In this document: one piece after another, positions 1 to 12,997 of the stretch
How positions within the stretch are numbered: the first letter of the stretch is position 1
Layout: every line of letters begins with the position of its first letter
Assembly: GCA_011800805.1 (NCBI GenBank)
Contig: MPNW01000007.1
Location: 1-55,000, forward strand
Direction: 5' to 3'
Origin: Hirudo medicinalis
Lineage: Eukaryota > Annelida > Clitellata > Hirudinida > Hirudinidae
Length of the DNA stretch: 55,000 bases
Notes under the pieces: generated by a model
Database searches by the model: none
What the model saw: the letters and a program-made list of their open reading frames with translations, nothing else
What the model was told of the DNA's origin: nothing
Translations under genes and position numbers: made by a program

Positions 1-67
1 AACAAAAAACAAAGATTGCTGATGCCAACAGTAATGGCGCATATAAATGAACTATTACTATTATTAA

Positions 68-101
<34 letters not shown>

Positions 102-901
102 ATTATTATTATTATTATTATTATTATCATTACTATTATTATTTCAACTTCAACTTCGCTTCAACTTCTAAATTTATACGTATGATTACGAGATATATTT
201 AAGTATTTACCTGTAAACAGAACCTACACAAGCACATTTCACCATTTGAAAGGTCCAAGAAACAAATAAAAGTATCGCAGACACATATTAGCATCAGTTA
301 AGTGATTAACGGATTTATTTACAACCACCTGAACTTACTCCACCTTCTAACTACGCACAAACTTCTGTCCACGAGAAAATAAATAATAAATAATCGAGAA
401 ATAATGTCCAGGAAGACGAAACTAAAGTCCCCTACAAAAGAAATTTTCATTATTTGCTCAGAAAATACTTCGTCTGTGCGCCTTTAATTTAGATATTTAG
501 TTTAATATGTCGGATAAATAATTATTCGGCTTAATTCCTCTAAATATAATTACTCTATTTTGTCGTTGTTATTTATTTTTTTAATCACAACTCCGTAATT
601 AAGTTTGAAATGATAAAAATAAACAATAAATGCGTCGTCGCCAACACTTCGAGAGGAATTCAGCACGAAAACTCATCACGTCAAGAAGATCATATTTACA
701 CGACCAACAATTGCCTAATTATTTATTATAATTTCAACTGAAATTATTATTACTATTTATCATAATTTCATCAGAGATTATTATTATTATTATTAATTAC
801 AATCATGCATATTTAAATCAAATCTCTAAGGAGGCACTCACACGCACACAAACTCTCACACACAGACACACACACAAACGCACACACACCATTTTCTCCA
901 G
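1..901 (+). other. intronic sequence upstream of the first visible SCYL2 exon
   Basis: No coding exon is visible. The stretch is AT-rich, with an (ATT)n microsatellite at about 56-129 and a CA-rich run at about 838-890 that leads into the splice acceptor ending at 901. Because the first exon encodes the middle of a kinase-like domain, this stretch is most simply read as an intron of SCYL2 whose earlier exons lie left of the window. Confidence 0.6.
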
Positions 902-3900
902 GACACCTACAGCATCTATCCGTGCTCCTCTAAACATCCAAAGATGGCTCAACCAGACCTGGATTACGTGGCACCAGAAATTCAACTCCAAACGGCAAAG
1001 TTTGCCACTTCCAGTTGCGACATCTTCTCGCTCGGGATGCTCATCTGCTCCGTGTACAACGATGGTAGGAGCCTCATCCAAGCCTCCCACAACTGCGCTC
1101 TCTATGCCAAACAAATTGAAAGGGTAATTAATTCTCTAATTAAGTAATAATTAATTAATTCTGCCGATAAATTTCTTATTCTGCTTCTTTGTTTCTCTCG
1201 ATTGTTGCTTCAAATTATCATCGGACTCCTTATGTCACTTGCAGACGTGAACATTTCTGCTTGAAAGTTTATCCAAATTAATGAAATTATGTGTACATAA
1301 ATAATTACGTAATAAAATTGTACACAATTAAATAATTAAGCAATTATCAATAATTATTTAAAATCTATTAAATGAAATTATTAATAGATTAAAGACAGAC
1401 AAGATAAATCGAAGAAGTATAGATTTAATTTCTGTAGATAATTACCAAGCTAGTTTGAAACTTGTTGTTGATGATCCAAACAAGCAGATGTCTGACCTGT
1501 TCGGGGAGATGGCTTCCAAGTTACCACTGCCGCTGGTGGAACCAACTGAGAAGATGATCAACAGGGATGTCAGATACAGACCAACTGCTCAACTCTTCAT
1601 GCTGGTTTAATGCCTTAAATTTTTAATTTGTTGAGTATTTCAATATTAATTCAATAACTTCTCAAATGTGTTTTGAATAATTCATTCGGAACAAATTGTA
1701 ATAAATTATTGTTATTTTAATTAATTCCTTGTTGTTGTTGTTTCGGAAATTTTTCTCGTCATTTTATTTTTTTAGATTTCAGTTTAAAGTTTAAGCACTC
1801 AATAATATCCAATAAATAATAACTATTTCTTTATGTTCTTAATTAATTTAAAATTTTAAATGATATTTAATAGTAATAATAATAATAATAAGAAGAAGAC
1901 GAAAAAGAAAAATATTAATAATACAACTACTAATAATATGATATTTAATTTTAATATTAATATTATTATTATATTTAATAATGTTATAGTAAAAGTTCAA
2001 ATTATCAAAAATTTGATGCAAAATTTTGAGTGTTTAAACGTTTACATCCAAGGAGATTATCAATAATAAATTATTATTTTGAACAGATCACCAATATTAC
2101 ATATTGAACAGATCACCAATATTAAATACTGAACAAATCACCAATTTCAATCAAATGTCTCCAAATTCTGCTTATTGAAGCCTTCACAGAAGACATTATA
2201 AATTGTAATGCAAATATTATTATTATCATCATCATTATAATATTATTATTATTTTTATTATTATTACTAATAGTATTTTTTATCACTATTATTATTTTGT
2301 AATCACTATTATTATCGTTATTATTATTATTACATTAAATTCAAAGTAATTACTAAATCATAATTTTTATTAAACAAATATGAGCAATATTTAGTCCTGA
2401 ATTACCAACATAGAAACACGACAAACGATTCAAATTCAACATCACAGGAAGTTGGAGTTCTTTGGAGATCTTTTTTTGGAGTTTGAAGTTTGAGCGATAA
2501 ATACGTGAATAATCCTGGATTGAGAAAATGAAATTCCTTTTCTAAAAATGTTTGAAACAAAATTAAAATATTTGTTTCGAATTTATGAAATTCTTTAACA
2601 ATAATTTGTTCTAATATGCTGGAATTGATTAAGAATATTTGCAATTATATTACTTCCGTCAAATATGATTCTGCCTGCGCTGCAGTCACGAAGTGGCGCT
2701 ATATGAATGTTCTTTCCAATATTAAATAAATATTAAACCAAAAACAATTGGATAAATAAAAATAATTTTCTCTTGAAATGTTTAAAGTTGAAATTCTTCG
2801 ATGACAACATTGTGAGGTGCATACAAGCACTCGATGCTTCTGACTGTGCAAAAGATCTTTCGCACAACTGCGATCTCTTCAACAAGATTCAACAGGTCCT
2901 GCCCCAGTGTCCCAGGGTTGGTTCGAACATTCGGATGATGATGATGATGATGATGCTGATGTTCATTATCAAATTATTCATTATTATTATTATATATTTG
3001 TATAAATATGCACATCTGCTGTTAGAAGGAATATTGTTTCTTTCTTAAATATTATTGTTATGATCAATTTATAAAAATGTGTCATGTCATAAGTGTGTGA
3101 TATCTTAAGACCTGACATGGCGTAATGCAACTTAATGCAACTGAATATTACTAGTTATAGTCATTCAATCCAACTGAACACAAGCTAATAAGACCGAATA
3201 GAACTTAATAAAACTGAATAGAATTGAATAGAACTGAATAGAATTGAATAGAACTGAATAGAATTGAATAGAACTGAATAAAACTGAATAGAATTGAATA
3301 GAACTGAACCCAACCACAGAAACTCCAGTTCAGCACCTTCTTCCCCATCCTCAAGGAGCAGATGGTCAAAGCGGAAATGTTGATTCTGGTCCTGCCGTGC
3401 ATCGTAGTCCTCATTGAGTCCTGCTCAGCACAGGACTACCACCAGATCATCATGCCAGAGTTGAAAAAGGTCTTCTGCATGCCCAACAGGCCTGTGCAGG
3501 TTCTGATTGATAAGCTGATATTATTTCTATTATCTGCTACGATTGTTATTATTTTACTTTTTTACTTTGGCGTTTTAAATGTCAAAATTAATCCTTAACT
3601 CTTAAAATGTCATGTTTTAAATTTTCGAAAATTCTAGCTTTCAAGCAAATTCGTTTGCACCGAGATCTCAAAAAAATTATTTAAAAAAAAAACAAACAAA
3701 AGCGGAACAAAAACAAATTGCTTTAAAATAATTTTTTAAAATTAATCTTTTGAAATATTTACTGCAATACATTTCTCTCGAAAAATTATTCCTGGAAATT
3801 ATAACCCGGAAATTGTGACCTGGAAATTATGACGAAGGCGACGGTGTTCCTGCTGGAGAGACTGAGCATAATTCTGGTGAAAGCAACCGAAGAGGACATC

Positions 3901-6653
3901 AAGACCGATGTTCTTCCGCTCGTATTTGCAACCATAGAATCAAACTCCATCCCTGGACAGGTGATTATAATCACATTCATTTATGATTGGTAGTGAATAT
4001 ACTGTTAGATTATTTATTGCTTATTGTTATTTTTTATTTTTTATTTTTTATTGTTGTTGTTGTTATTATAATTATTATTATAGTTATTGTTATTATTATT
4101 ATTATTATTTACAATGTTTTTGTTGTTTTTAAAGTTAAAGTGTCAACACTTGTTAATTGAGACTTCATTCGTAATTATTAAACAATCGCTGTAACTGTTT
4201 CTAATAATTTGTTATTTATTATTTAATCAATTAAATTAGTGACTAAATTCAAGCGATGTGATTTTCCACATTCAAGGAAGCCGCCATCAACGTGTTCAAC
4301 ACGATAAAGAAGTACTTGGATGATCAGTCCATGAGGAAACTCGTTCTGCCGAAAGCCAAATCCCTCTTTATGAAGTCAACCAGTGTCAGAGTAAGCAAGA
4401 TGGTGATGATAGTGATGATGGTGATGATGATGATGAAGATGACTACATGCTAGTGTTATAATTATTTCTGCAGCAAAAGTCTCAAATGTCTGCCATGGAA
4501 AAAGACTTCCATTTTAAAATTAAAATTTGTTGGCAAATTTTTGAAGTTTTGAGATGAGAATTATTGAAAATTTTGAAACATGAAGTCCGCTGCTTTTAGG
4601 AGAAAATGAAAGTATTATTGCACTTGTATCCAAAATAATTGAAATACATTCAGAATCGGAATATTTTATTTCGTCGGAAATGCGGCATATTTATGCGTCC
4701 GTAAATTTAATGTTTCCCGCGGTCTGATGCTCGTCTGCCGAGGAGTTAAAATTGATGACTTGTAAATGTTCGTTGATTTTCAACTTATCTCGAATTTTCA
4801 GATTTTCATCCCTAAATAAATTAATATATTCATCACAAGACATTCAAATGCGACTAACTGTATGGTTATGTTTTATTTAAATATTTTTTAATTACGAAAT
4901 ATGTTCTTGTTGCTTGTAATTAATAATTCAGATCGAATCATGCATCGAATGAAAACGCAAAATTTTTATTACAGCTTCAATGAATCTTCGATAAATTATA
5001 ATTTACATTAGAGATTCAATGAATTTTGTTAACCATTATTAAATTAAGAAAAGTTAGAAACCATCGGAAACATGACGAAGGATTGAAAGTTGATATGAGA
5101 GTTCAAAAGTCTTTTGAACCTTAAACGCTGAATTTTTAAATTTTCTCGAATTGAACTCGGAAATAAATTTTCATTCAAATTCTGACATATTTTCAAGTAA
5201 TTTCGATGATTTCCATTGATTTGCCATGAAATCCCATCCTCCAAATACTCCAAGCACCTGTCGTCTCATTAATTCATCCATTCATTAAATTCACTAATTC
5301 ATCCATTATTCCATCAATTACTCCATCCGTTAAATCTTCATAATCTTCATAAATCAAAATAACCAATTTCTTCCTCCTTTAATATCTAATTCATCGATAT
5401 TTTCCTAAGAGAATAATGAGAACCTATTATCAACTTCGTCGTGCATTAAAACAGCAGCAGAACAAAAACATTGAAATCACAATATATTTATAATATAACA
5501 CAATATAAGAACAAATATTTGAAAAAAAAACTAAAAAAAAACTCTTGAGTAATTTAACTCATTAATTAAAATTCAGATTTTGTTTGGTTTAAAAAACAAT
5601 TCCGCATTTAAATTGAGACTTTTTTGGTTAATCAAAGAAAACGAATTAATGTCAATTAACATGAAATTTATTTTGAAAATAGGCATTTAATCAGCGACAT
5701 CTTTCGGAGATCGGATTAATAAATAATCGTTCATTATTATAATTATATCGTGTTATTATAATTACAACAATACGTTATTGTTGTAATTATGTCGTATTAC
5801 ATTTAAGTTACATGTAACTGATCCACCTGTACTGAGATGTACTGCAATGACGCTGTACAGGGCCTGATAATGCACAGGCATGTCGTGAAAACGTCGACAT
5901 TTTGCTGGAGTTTGTTTCATAAACAACTTGTAATTCGAACGAATGTTCTCATCTCCGATGGAATCCCGTGGTTTTATTGGGCCTCCGATCTTGTGCTGAG
6001 GAGGTAAAGATTCAAAAAGAGCAGACGATATACTGATTCGAGAGGCATACAGGCTTTTACGAGAACTCAACTGAGCTTAGCGACATTTAAACGTTACAAC
6101 ATTTCAACATTTCAACATTGCAACATTTCAACATTTCAACATTGCAACATTTCAACATTCAACATTGCAACATTTCAACATTGCAACATTTCAACGTTGT
6201 AACAAAGACATAAATGTTCAAGTACCGATTTGAGTCGTAAGTTGAAATTAGGGGATTCGCTTCTTCGATCCCCAGGAAAGTAATTAATTAATCAATAGTT
6301 CCGATGAGAGGGCGTCGATATTTTCTCTATTTTTCTACTCCTTAATTTCCTCCTCCTGAAGAAGCTTCGCCTTCCTGTCGTAAAAACATATTTGGAGGAG
6401 TTGAAACCACCTGGTGACTCATTTGCTGTGGTCGTTGTTGACCACGCGAATCTCCAAAGCTGTTGTTCTCACCCGATTTCGCGTCAGTGTTTGATGAACA
6501 AAGATTTCCACTTGAACCGCTTGAAATCATGAGCAACAAAAATTCCAGAAAAAGAAGGAAGGATTGTGAAGGGTTTGGAAGGATTGTGAGTTTGTGAGTT
6601 TGTAACTGTTGATGCATTTGCATCGAGCTTGGAAACATGAAAAGACACTTAGG

Positions 6654-6720
<67 letters not shown>

Positions 6721-8582
6721 CGTTGTTGTTGTTGTGCAAGCAGTCTTTGAAAACATCATTAATGCCATTTCTAGAATCACCATCCTTAAGCACAGGTCGT
6801 GTTATTCTGTTGGTATCACCAATTCATTAATTTCTCAGAAATTATTTGAAATGATCGAAAAATGTAAAAAAACTTAAATTAAATTGTAAAAAAGACTTGA
6901 AATTAAGTATTTTATTCCGAGAGAATTAATGGTCGATGGTGACGTTGCAAATTGAAATTGATCGACATGCTGAATATTTCACATAATATCTCTTAAACAA
7001 AACGTTCTAAAACAAATTATTAACTTGCCGATGTTATCAATAATGCTTCAATAGTTATTTATTTTACAATGAAACACTCCAAATGTGTGACGAGTTTTTT
7101 TTTGACTTTGCAAAAGTAAAAAATATGAATATATTTAAGAAGAACAAAACAACAAAATAAATAATTTCTATCCGACATTTTAACTCTTATGCTTGACTGC
7201 TTCAAAGTTGACATACAAATACAAACACACACAAAAATTACAAGGCCACAAACTTTCTTCCGACCTAAAAGTTTTGGCGGTAAAATTTCAGACGAAGCTG
7301 AACGCACTGGCATGCATCGATCGTCTGCTTGATAGTTTGGACAAAATGATGATCTTGGATGATGTCCTCCCCTTCCTGACTGAAATCAACTGCTCGGATG
7401 TTGACATCATCATGTCAATCACAGGTGGTCATTTCTTTCGATTCAATGAGTCACATTTTAATTATTCACATTATGTCATTACAGTGGCTGGAGTGAAGGA
7501 ATTATTGCAGAGCAAACATTACGATTAATTAGTAGCTTATAATTATTGTTAAATGTAATTATTGTTGAATGTAATTAATATTAAATGTAATTATTGTTAA
7601 ATGTAGTTAATATTATTAAATGTAATTATTGTTATTAAATGTAATCAATGTTATTAAATGAAAATATTGTTAAGTGTTGTTTTTCCACAAGAGTAACTTG
7701 ATTAAAAAGCCACCTAAAAGATTACAAACGATCAACAAAGCAGCTTGTACTGAGTTGTACTTAACGTACTCCAAGTACCGGACGCGTACAAGAGCCTCTG
7801 TAAGCGCTTCCATGCATACGAATGTGCTGCAAACCACGTTAAGGTCGACCTTATCTTAGATGTGAAATGCTGATTGAAAGGAGACAAACTAATTGAAGAC
7901 TTTACTTGCCTTCGTTTTGCAATGCAATATATTTACCTAACAAGTATTCCTATTTTCTCGTGTAATTGTACGGGTTATTTGCACCATTTCTTCAGTGCAG
8001 TTCTGTTTGCCTTCATTCATTTATTTATTCTCAAAATTGACCGAAAGCCTCACCGATGGTGCTTTGTTAAACAAGAATCCTGTGTACATTTAGTAATGTT
8101 TATTCTGGAGAACTTGTTTAGCGCATCGATGACATTCTCCGATAAGAAATGTCGCGAGCGAATGGCACAAATTGATTTCAGTCCAAAAGAAAATCCTTAA
8201 TTGAAAAGTAATCTTAATGTTACGTGCAATTGGACGTAACTTCCTGATGTCACAGGAGCCGTTGAATGTCATCTGCATCGCATTTCATCAGCTTAAATAT
8301 CGCCGACAACTATTTCTACGTTGCTCTTAAAGTTTCCATTTCCAAGCAATTTTTAAATGTCATATTAGCAAATCAATATCTGATGACATTTCACTTCATT
8401 TCGTTTTCCTTAATTAGGGAATCAATTGTTGATACTTTCAGCCATCTACCGCCATCTTCTGAGCGACAGGATGTTCGGTTTGAGTCACAGTTTGATTGCC
8501 ACGAGGATCATGCCCACCCTCATTCCCTATACTGTCTGCCCTGGACTTAACCTTGATCAGGTCAGTCTGTGTAATTACAATT

Positions 8583-8617
<35 letters not shown>

Positions 8618-8889
8618 TGGGTTAATTAATTCGTCATTATTATTTGATTTATTATTTCATTAGTTGTGGTGAAAACAAGAAAACAAGACCGATAAATAGA
8701 TGATAAACGGCTTTTCAATGTAATAAATGGATTTGATGAGGTCAATTTACAAATTAAGTTTTTAATTAATTCAGTTACGAAGTCTCGTTTAGTTCCAAAG
8801 AATGATGACATTCGAATAATAATAATAATGATGATGATGATGATAATAATAATAATAATAACAACAACAATAATAATAATAACAACAAC

Positions 8890-8930
<41 letters not shown>

Positions 8931-8943
8931 CAACAACAACAAC

Positions 8944-8981
<38 letters not shown>

Positions 8982-11846
8982 CGTTGTCGACGACGAAGAT
9001 GACGATGACGATGGTGATGATAATTCAAAAACGTTATTTAAACCTAAAAATAGATAACAAATAAAAACAATTCAATAAATATTTATAAAATGTACAACTT
9101 AATAAAAACAAAGAATTGTTTCTCAACTGAGAAAGGCATGTTAATTGGTTGTCACGGACACGACATCTTGGAGTGGTGACGTCACATTTTTCGTCACACG
9201 ACAATGACCGAGTGGGATGATAATCATCATCAGGAGGCACAACATATTATGACATAATCACATCAAATTCAATACATTAATATCAATAATATCACTAAAA
9301 CTTTACAATTCTTATTCATGCATTATATTTTGCTGTCTTTCGTTTCTATTATCGAACAATTTACTCCAACTGTTGTTGAATTCATTTAAATTACTTACTT
9401 CCTCCAAGTTAAATATTTACGATTAATAATAATAATAATAATAACTTTTGTAGTCTTTGTAAATTCTAATTGCAGTTCAGTGAGTTGATGGAGGTTCTGT
9501 TTGAAATGTTGGCAATTATTGATACCCAGAGAAGGACCAAGATGATCAACGAGGCACCTGACCTAAAAGCTCTTGAGATGAGGTTCAATCAAACAATTAG
9601 TTACTTCAATTTCATTTAAATAATATTTTAATGAATTAGTTATGAAAATTAAAACGTTACAAAATTGCAAACAAAATTTATGTTTATGTTGTCAAATATA
9701 CTTCCCTTCCCTCCCTCCAAATGTGTTGAATGAGTGCGAGGAATGAATGAATGAATGTGTTCAAATGAGGCAATATTAGTTGAAAATATCATCCTACTCT
9801 TACTTAAAAAGAATTTCTATTGAAACAAATTTCCAGGAGGACTTCCATGGACATGAGATTCAATCAAGACAAACAGGTCTGCCTCGATTCATCGGTCAGA
9901 AGCTACGCTGTTCAATCCCAACTGACGGTCGAAGATCCCAGGAATCATCGAGGTAAAATCGTGTTAAAATATATTTTTAAAATAGTACTTTCACTTTAAT
10001 TATGTTCAACGTGAAATGTAATTGAAAGGGTGAGGTAGATAAGACGTGGATAACTACGAAAACAATCGTCAAAGATTGGATTGCCAACTCCTTTGACATT
10101 AGTCGTATTATTATTAGTAATATATTTGTTATATTTGATAATTTAATTACATTAATTAATTAATAAGTTAGTTATTAGTTATAATAACAAAAGTGAATTA
10201 ATTAATATTATGTTATCAATTTAATGGTGTTATTATAACTGATTAATACTTGTTACGCAGCACTTTCGGCTCCAGGTTCATCAAGAGAACTTTCAGTTCT
10301 TTCCTGTCCAAAGCCGAACGTGTCGCTTTCATCCAATCGCAGACATTCCAGTTTTCAAGGTCTCATTATGGCCGTGAGTAGTTTGATAGATTATTTCATG
10401 CTTAATTAACCAGTGATTTGAGTCCCGTTGACCCTTCCTACCTTCTTCCCCTGAGTAGCTGTTTCACCCCTTCCATTTAGCCATGGACCTCTCCGACCTC
10501 TGCCCCCTCCCTGTGATTTCTAAAAATTAAATAAAATCTATTTTAATTTTTTTATTTTTTTATTCCTATAATTTACGACTTTGGAAGAAAATTTTAGCAG
10601 CTCTGTCTCCAAAACCACCACTGGTTCCAGTGTGCGACCCCCGCCAAAGTGTTCTAAATCCGCCCATGCCCTCATCCCCCTTACTTTTGGTGAGAAGCAA
10701 ACAAAATACCAAATTCATCTTGTTGATCATGGGTTTGTCCCTCCTCTGGAAAAACTGAAATAGCGTCCCCGTAATTAATGAATATTTTCATGAATGCATT
10801 TTTATATCAACATTAATGTTTAAGATGATAAAACTGCGATTAGATTTGCATGGAGATTTATGTAGGCGAGAATGTTTTCCTTTGTATTAAAATATTCGCC
10901 AACGTTAAAATCAAACTGCAGGCATATTTGAGCAATTACAAACAACGTGGACGATTTCGTTTCACTTTTTCCCCGAAATGGAGCTCATTTCATATTCCCG
11001 CGGGCCTTTATTAGCACCGGTTGCACCCAATAATCGGATGTTGTCATAGAAACACACTTAGAGGGTGAATGGTGATTACCACCACTGGCATTCAAACAAG
11101 CCTCCTCTCGTGATTTATGGCCTCGACATAAACATGATGAATGCTTTCCTAAGCGTTTATTCTCTAAAGTAAACAAACTCAACGAAAACTTCTTTGGTTT
11201 CAACTAGAAAATACTTCCAAACAATCTTCCAACATTTTCCCCATAAACATATATCGCCGAAATCGACCCCTGCTTATTTCCAGCCAAACCAGCTCAGTTT
11301 GGAGGAGAATTCCAGCAGCAGGACAATGCTGGGAGGGTTGCCATCTTACTTCTCACGTCAATCAAGCATTCCTGTCAATTCACCTCCTCCACCATGCACT
11401 CCATCTATACTGGTCTCAAAGCCCTCAGTCAATGACTTCAAGGAACTTCTATCTGCAGCTCCAAACTTGTGGAACAAGAGCAGTCAGGGTCAGGAAGAAA
11501 ACAGTAGGAGAGCAAGCACCCACAGCATAGGAGTGATCGTGAGTTTCTGAACATAGAACATGTAAATGTTTACAAAGCCAAATGTCAAAATTCAGTGTCA
11601 GACATCATCGCATCATAAAAAAAATTCATGCCAGCCTCAATTCTACATCGAATAAACAGGAGCCTATCAGACGAAACAGTAGGGAGCTCCTGGACAGGCT
11701 TCCAATTTCAAACAGAAGACCAAGTTTCCATGGGATGTGCGAAACAGCTGTAAGAGAACCTCCTCCAGGTTGAAATGCAGGGATCGTTAGTTTTAATATC
11801 CCTCCACCTACTTTTGCAGATGCAGTTCTTCTCTGGGAAACAATAG
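902..11846 (+). CDS. SCYL2: SCY1-like protein 2 (SCYL2/CVAK104), 5'-incomplete
   Basis: SCYL2 is a kinase-like scaffold on clathrin-coated vesicles, active in Golgi-endosome trafficking. The first exon holds the kinase APE segment (DYVAPE) and the helix-F signature DIFSLGMLI. Later exons give the HEAT-like region, with DDVLPFLTEI and IMPTLIP recognisable. Exons: 902-1143, 1454-1604, 2788-2916, 3320-3499, 3838-3960, 4277-4390, 7292-7424, 8442-8560, 9476-9582, 9837-9952, 10261-10373, 10481-10512, 10598-10689, 11284-11538, 11660-11749, 11820-11846 (stop TAG). Phases agree at every junction except 10689 to 11284, where a small exon is probably missed. The serine/proline-rich C-terminal exons are poorly conserved and less certain. 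The N-terminal kinase lobe is off the left edge. A possible ATTAAA poly(A) signal lies at about 11992. The gene converges on FKBP1A. Confidence 0.88.
3191..3309. repeat. 10-bp tandem minisatellite
   Basis: About twelve imperfect copies of a 10-bp unit, GAAYTGAATA, stand in tandem. The array ends about ten bases before the acceptor of the SCYL2 exon at 3320 and so occupies the place of the normal polypyrimidine tract. Confidence 0.9.
6097..6200. repeat. CAACATTT/CAACATTG minisatellite
   Basis: About ten tandem copies of a 10-bp unit alternate between CAACATTT and CAACATTG variants, in the large SCYL2 intron. Confidence 0.9.
6653..6737. repeat. (TTG)n trinucleotide microsatellite
   Basis: Nearly pure TTG repeat of about 28 units with one interruption (TCG near 6720), intronic. 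Polyleucine or polyasparagine open frames here are artefacts of the repeat. Confidence 0.95.
7541..7672. repeat. AT-rich tandem repeat, period about 16-20 bp
   Basis: Degenerate copies of ATTGTTAAATGTAATT stand in tandem just after the SCYL2 exon 7292-7424. Confidence 0.75.
8815..8980. repeat. (AAT)n/(AAC)n compound microsatellite
   Basis: About 165 bp of AAT units with blocks of AAC and ATG, within the SCYL2 intron between 8561 and 9475. It creates meaningless poly-Tyr and poly-Ile open frames. Confidence 0.95.
10481..10512 (+). other. SCYL2: 32-nt microexon of SCYL2
   Basis: The exon is bounded by a pyrimidine-rich acceptor ending TTTAG and a GTGATT donor. Without it the reading frame from the exon ending at 10373 (phase 0) cannot enter the exon at 10598, which needs one base carried over and otherwise meets a stop. 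With it the frame is continuous. This is inferred from phase only; the sequence is not conserved enough to confirm by homology. Confidence 0.5.
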
Positions 11847-12167
11847 CAAGCCATCAAAGGAGGGCAACCAGGTGCAGTTTCCATTCGAACCAGACTAACA
11901 CAACAACTATCATATATTTTTTTGAATTTGTCACAATGACTTGAATTCTTATTTTTCTATCCCTCAACGACATGATTTTCACAACTGAGACATTAAAAAC
12001 AACTGATGAGACAAGATGATTCTTATTATTCAGCTAATATCATTGAGACACCAAAGTAAATTATGTAAAAAAAGTTGTAAAAATCAAGCAGACGTCAGAC
12101 GACAGAAACCTCTTCATAATTTTGTCCGACCATCGACCAACTTTTGATTCAACCCAAGACCGGGGGT

Positions 12168-12997
12168 TCATTTGATTGAAATCAACTCAACATCGAAAAT
12201 GAGGGTGGCATTTGGAGGAATAGTGCAATGCAATAAGGAATCCAAACCAATTACAAACTCAACAAAAATATATGCAGCTATCACTTCAACAACTTCACTC
12301 TAGGAAATAAATTTGCCTAATTTGATAAACAAACGCTCAAAAAGGATATACTCCACCCACTCCCTGAGAGCCATAAGCATAGTCGGGAGTGCAAGTAAGC
12401 TTGGCAACTTGTCCAACGCTCATCTACGACATTAATCAACCATTAAAATTAAAATTATGTAAAGTCATAAGTACAAATAAATCATTACCTGGGCGACTCC
12501 TTCATCCCATCCTGAAATAATCAAACATGAGACATCAGAATCCATAGGAAAAAGTAGTCAATGTTAAGCTCTAAAACAACAATAAAACAAATAAAACTGA
12601 ACATGAAACCCACCCTTAATGACCTGACCAACTCCTATCTGGAACTCGAAAGGCTTTCCTCTGTCACGAGAGGAATCGAACTTCTTGCCATCAGTCAGAG
12701 TACCTGACAAAATAACCAAAAATTAAATAACTATCACTTAAGTTTGTCACAAGACATTTATTCAACCTGTGTAGTGGACCACAACATTCTGGCCCTTTCT
12801 GGGGAATGTCTTCCCTATAGGAAATAGTCAAAAAGTCAGTTATTAGAAAAACATTTGATATGCATCTAGGCAAAGCCTCAGATGCCGCATAAATGACACT
12901 AATTTTTGGCGAATAATGAACGGCATAACTAAGACAAAATGAATGCTTATTCCCACTCACCATCTCCGGGCTTGACGGTTTGAATGTCCACACCCAT
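12168..12997 (-). CDS. FKBP1A: FKBP12-type peptidyl-prolyl cis-trans isomerase
   Basis: A cytosolic proline isomerase that binds FK506/rapamycin and regulates ryanodine receptors and TGF-beta type I receptors in animals. Exons on the minus strand: 12997-12961, 12814-12767, 12703-12614, 12511-12489, 12423-12350, 12222-12168. The six exons join in phase to 327 nt, giving 108 residues, the same length as human FKBP1A. Visible active-site elements are [21 protein letters not shown] and IFDVEL; the start reads [13 protein letters not shown]. The last junction works only as an AT-AC splice, described separately. The gene converges on SCYL2, whose stop is 321 bp away, and diverges from the nucleotidase-like gene. 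Confidence 0.95.
12223..12349 (-). other. FKBP1A: candidate U12-type AT-AC intron in FKBP1A
   Basis: Read on the minus strand, the intron begins ATATCCTTTT, the U12-type 5' splice consensus, and ends GCAC. A TTCCTTAT sequence resembling the U12 branch-site consensus TTCCTTRAY lies about 11 nt before the 3' end. No GT-AG alternative preserves the protein. Splicing here joins GGA GT to T ATT and restores the conserved GGVIPPNATL segment. Confidence 0.82.

Larger units (their letters stand above)
4391..7291 (+). other. large SCYL2 intron (2.9 kb), no exon seen
   Basis: The flanking exons join in phase across this interval. It holds a 10-bp minisatellite (6097-6200), a long (TTG)n tract (6653-6737) and AT-rich sequence. 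Open frames inside it, including one of about 100 codons on the minus strand at 5762-6070, match nothing I recognise. Confidence 0.6.

Noticed and set aside
5762..6070. 102-codon minus-strand open frame
   Set aside because: No family signature or splice context was found and it lies in a SCYL2 intron.
6342..6830. Poly-Asn and poly-Leu open frames around the TTG repeat
   Set aside because: The frames depend on the repeat, lie in a SCYL2 intron and show no conserved sequence outside it.
8789..9064. Poly-Tyr/His and poly-Ile/Thr open frames on both strands
   Set aside because: They are translations of the (AAT)n/(AAC)n microsatellite.
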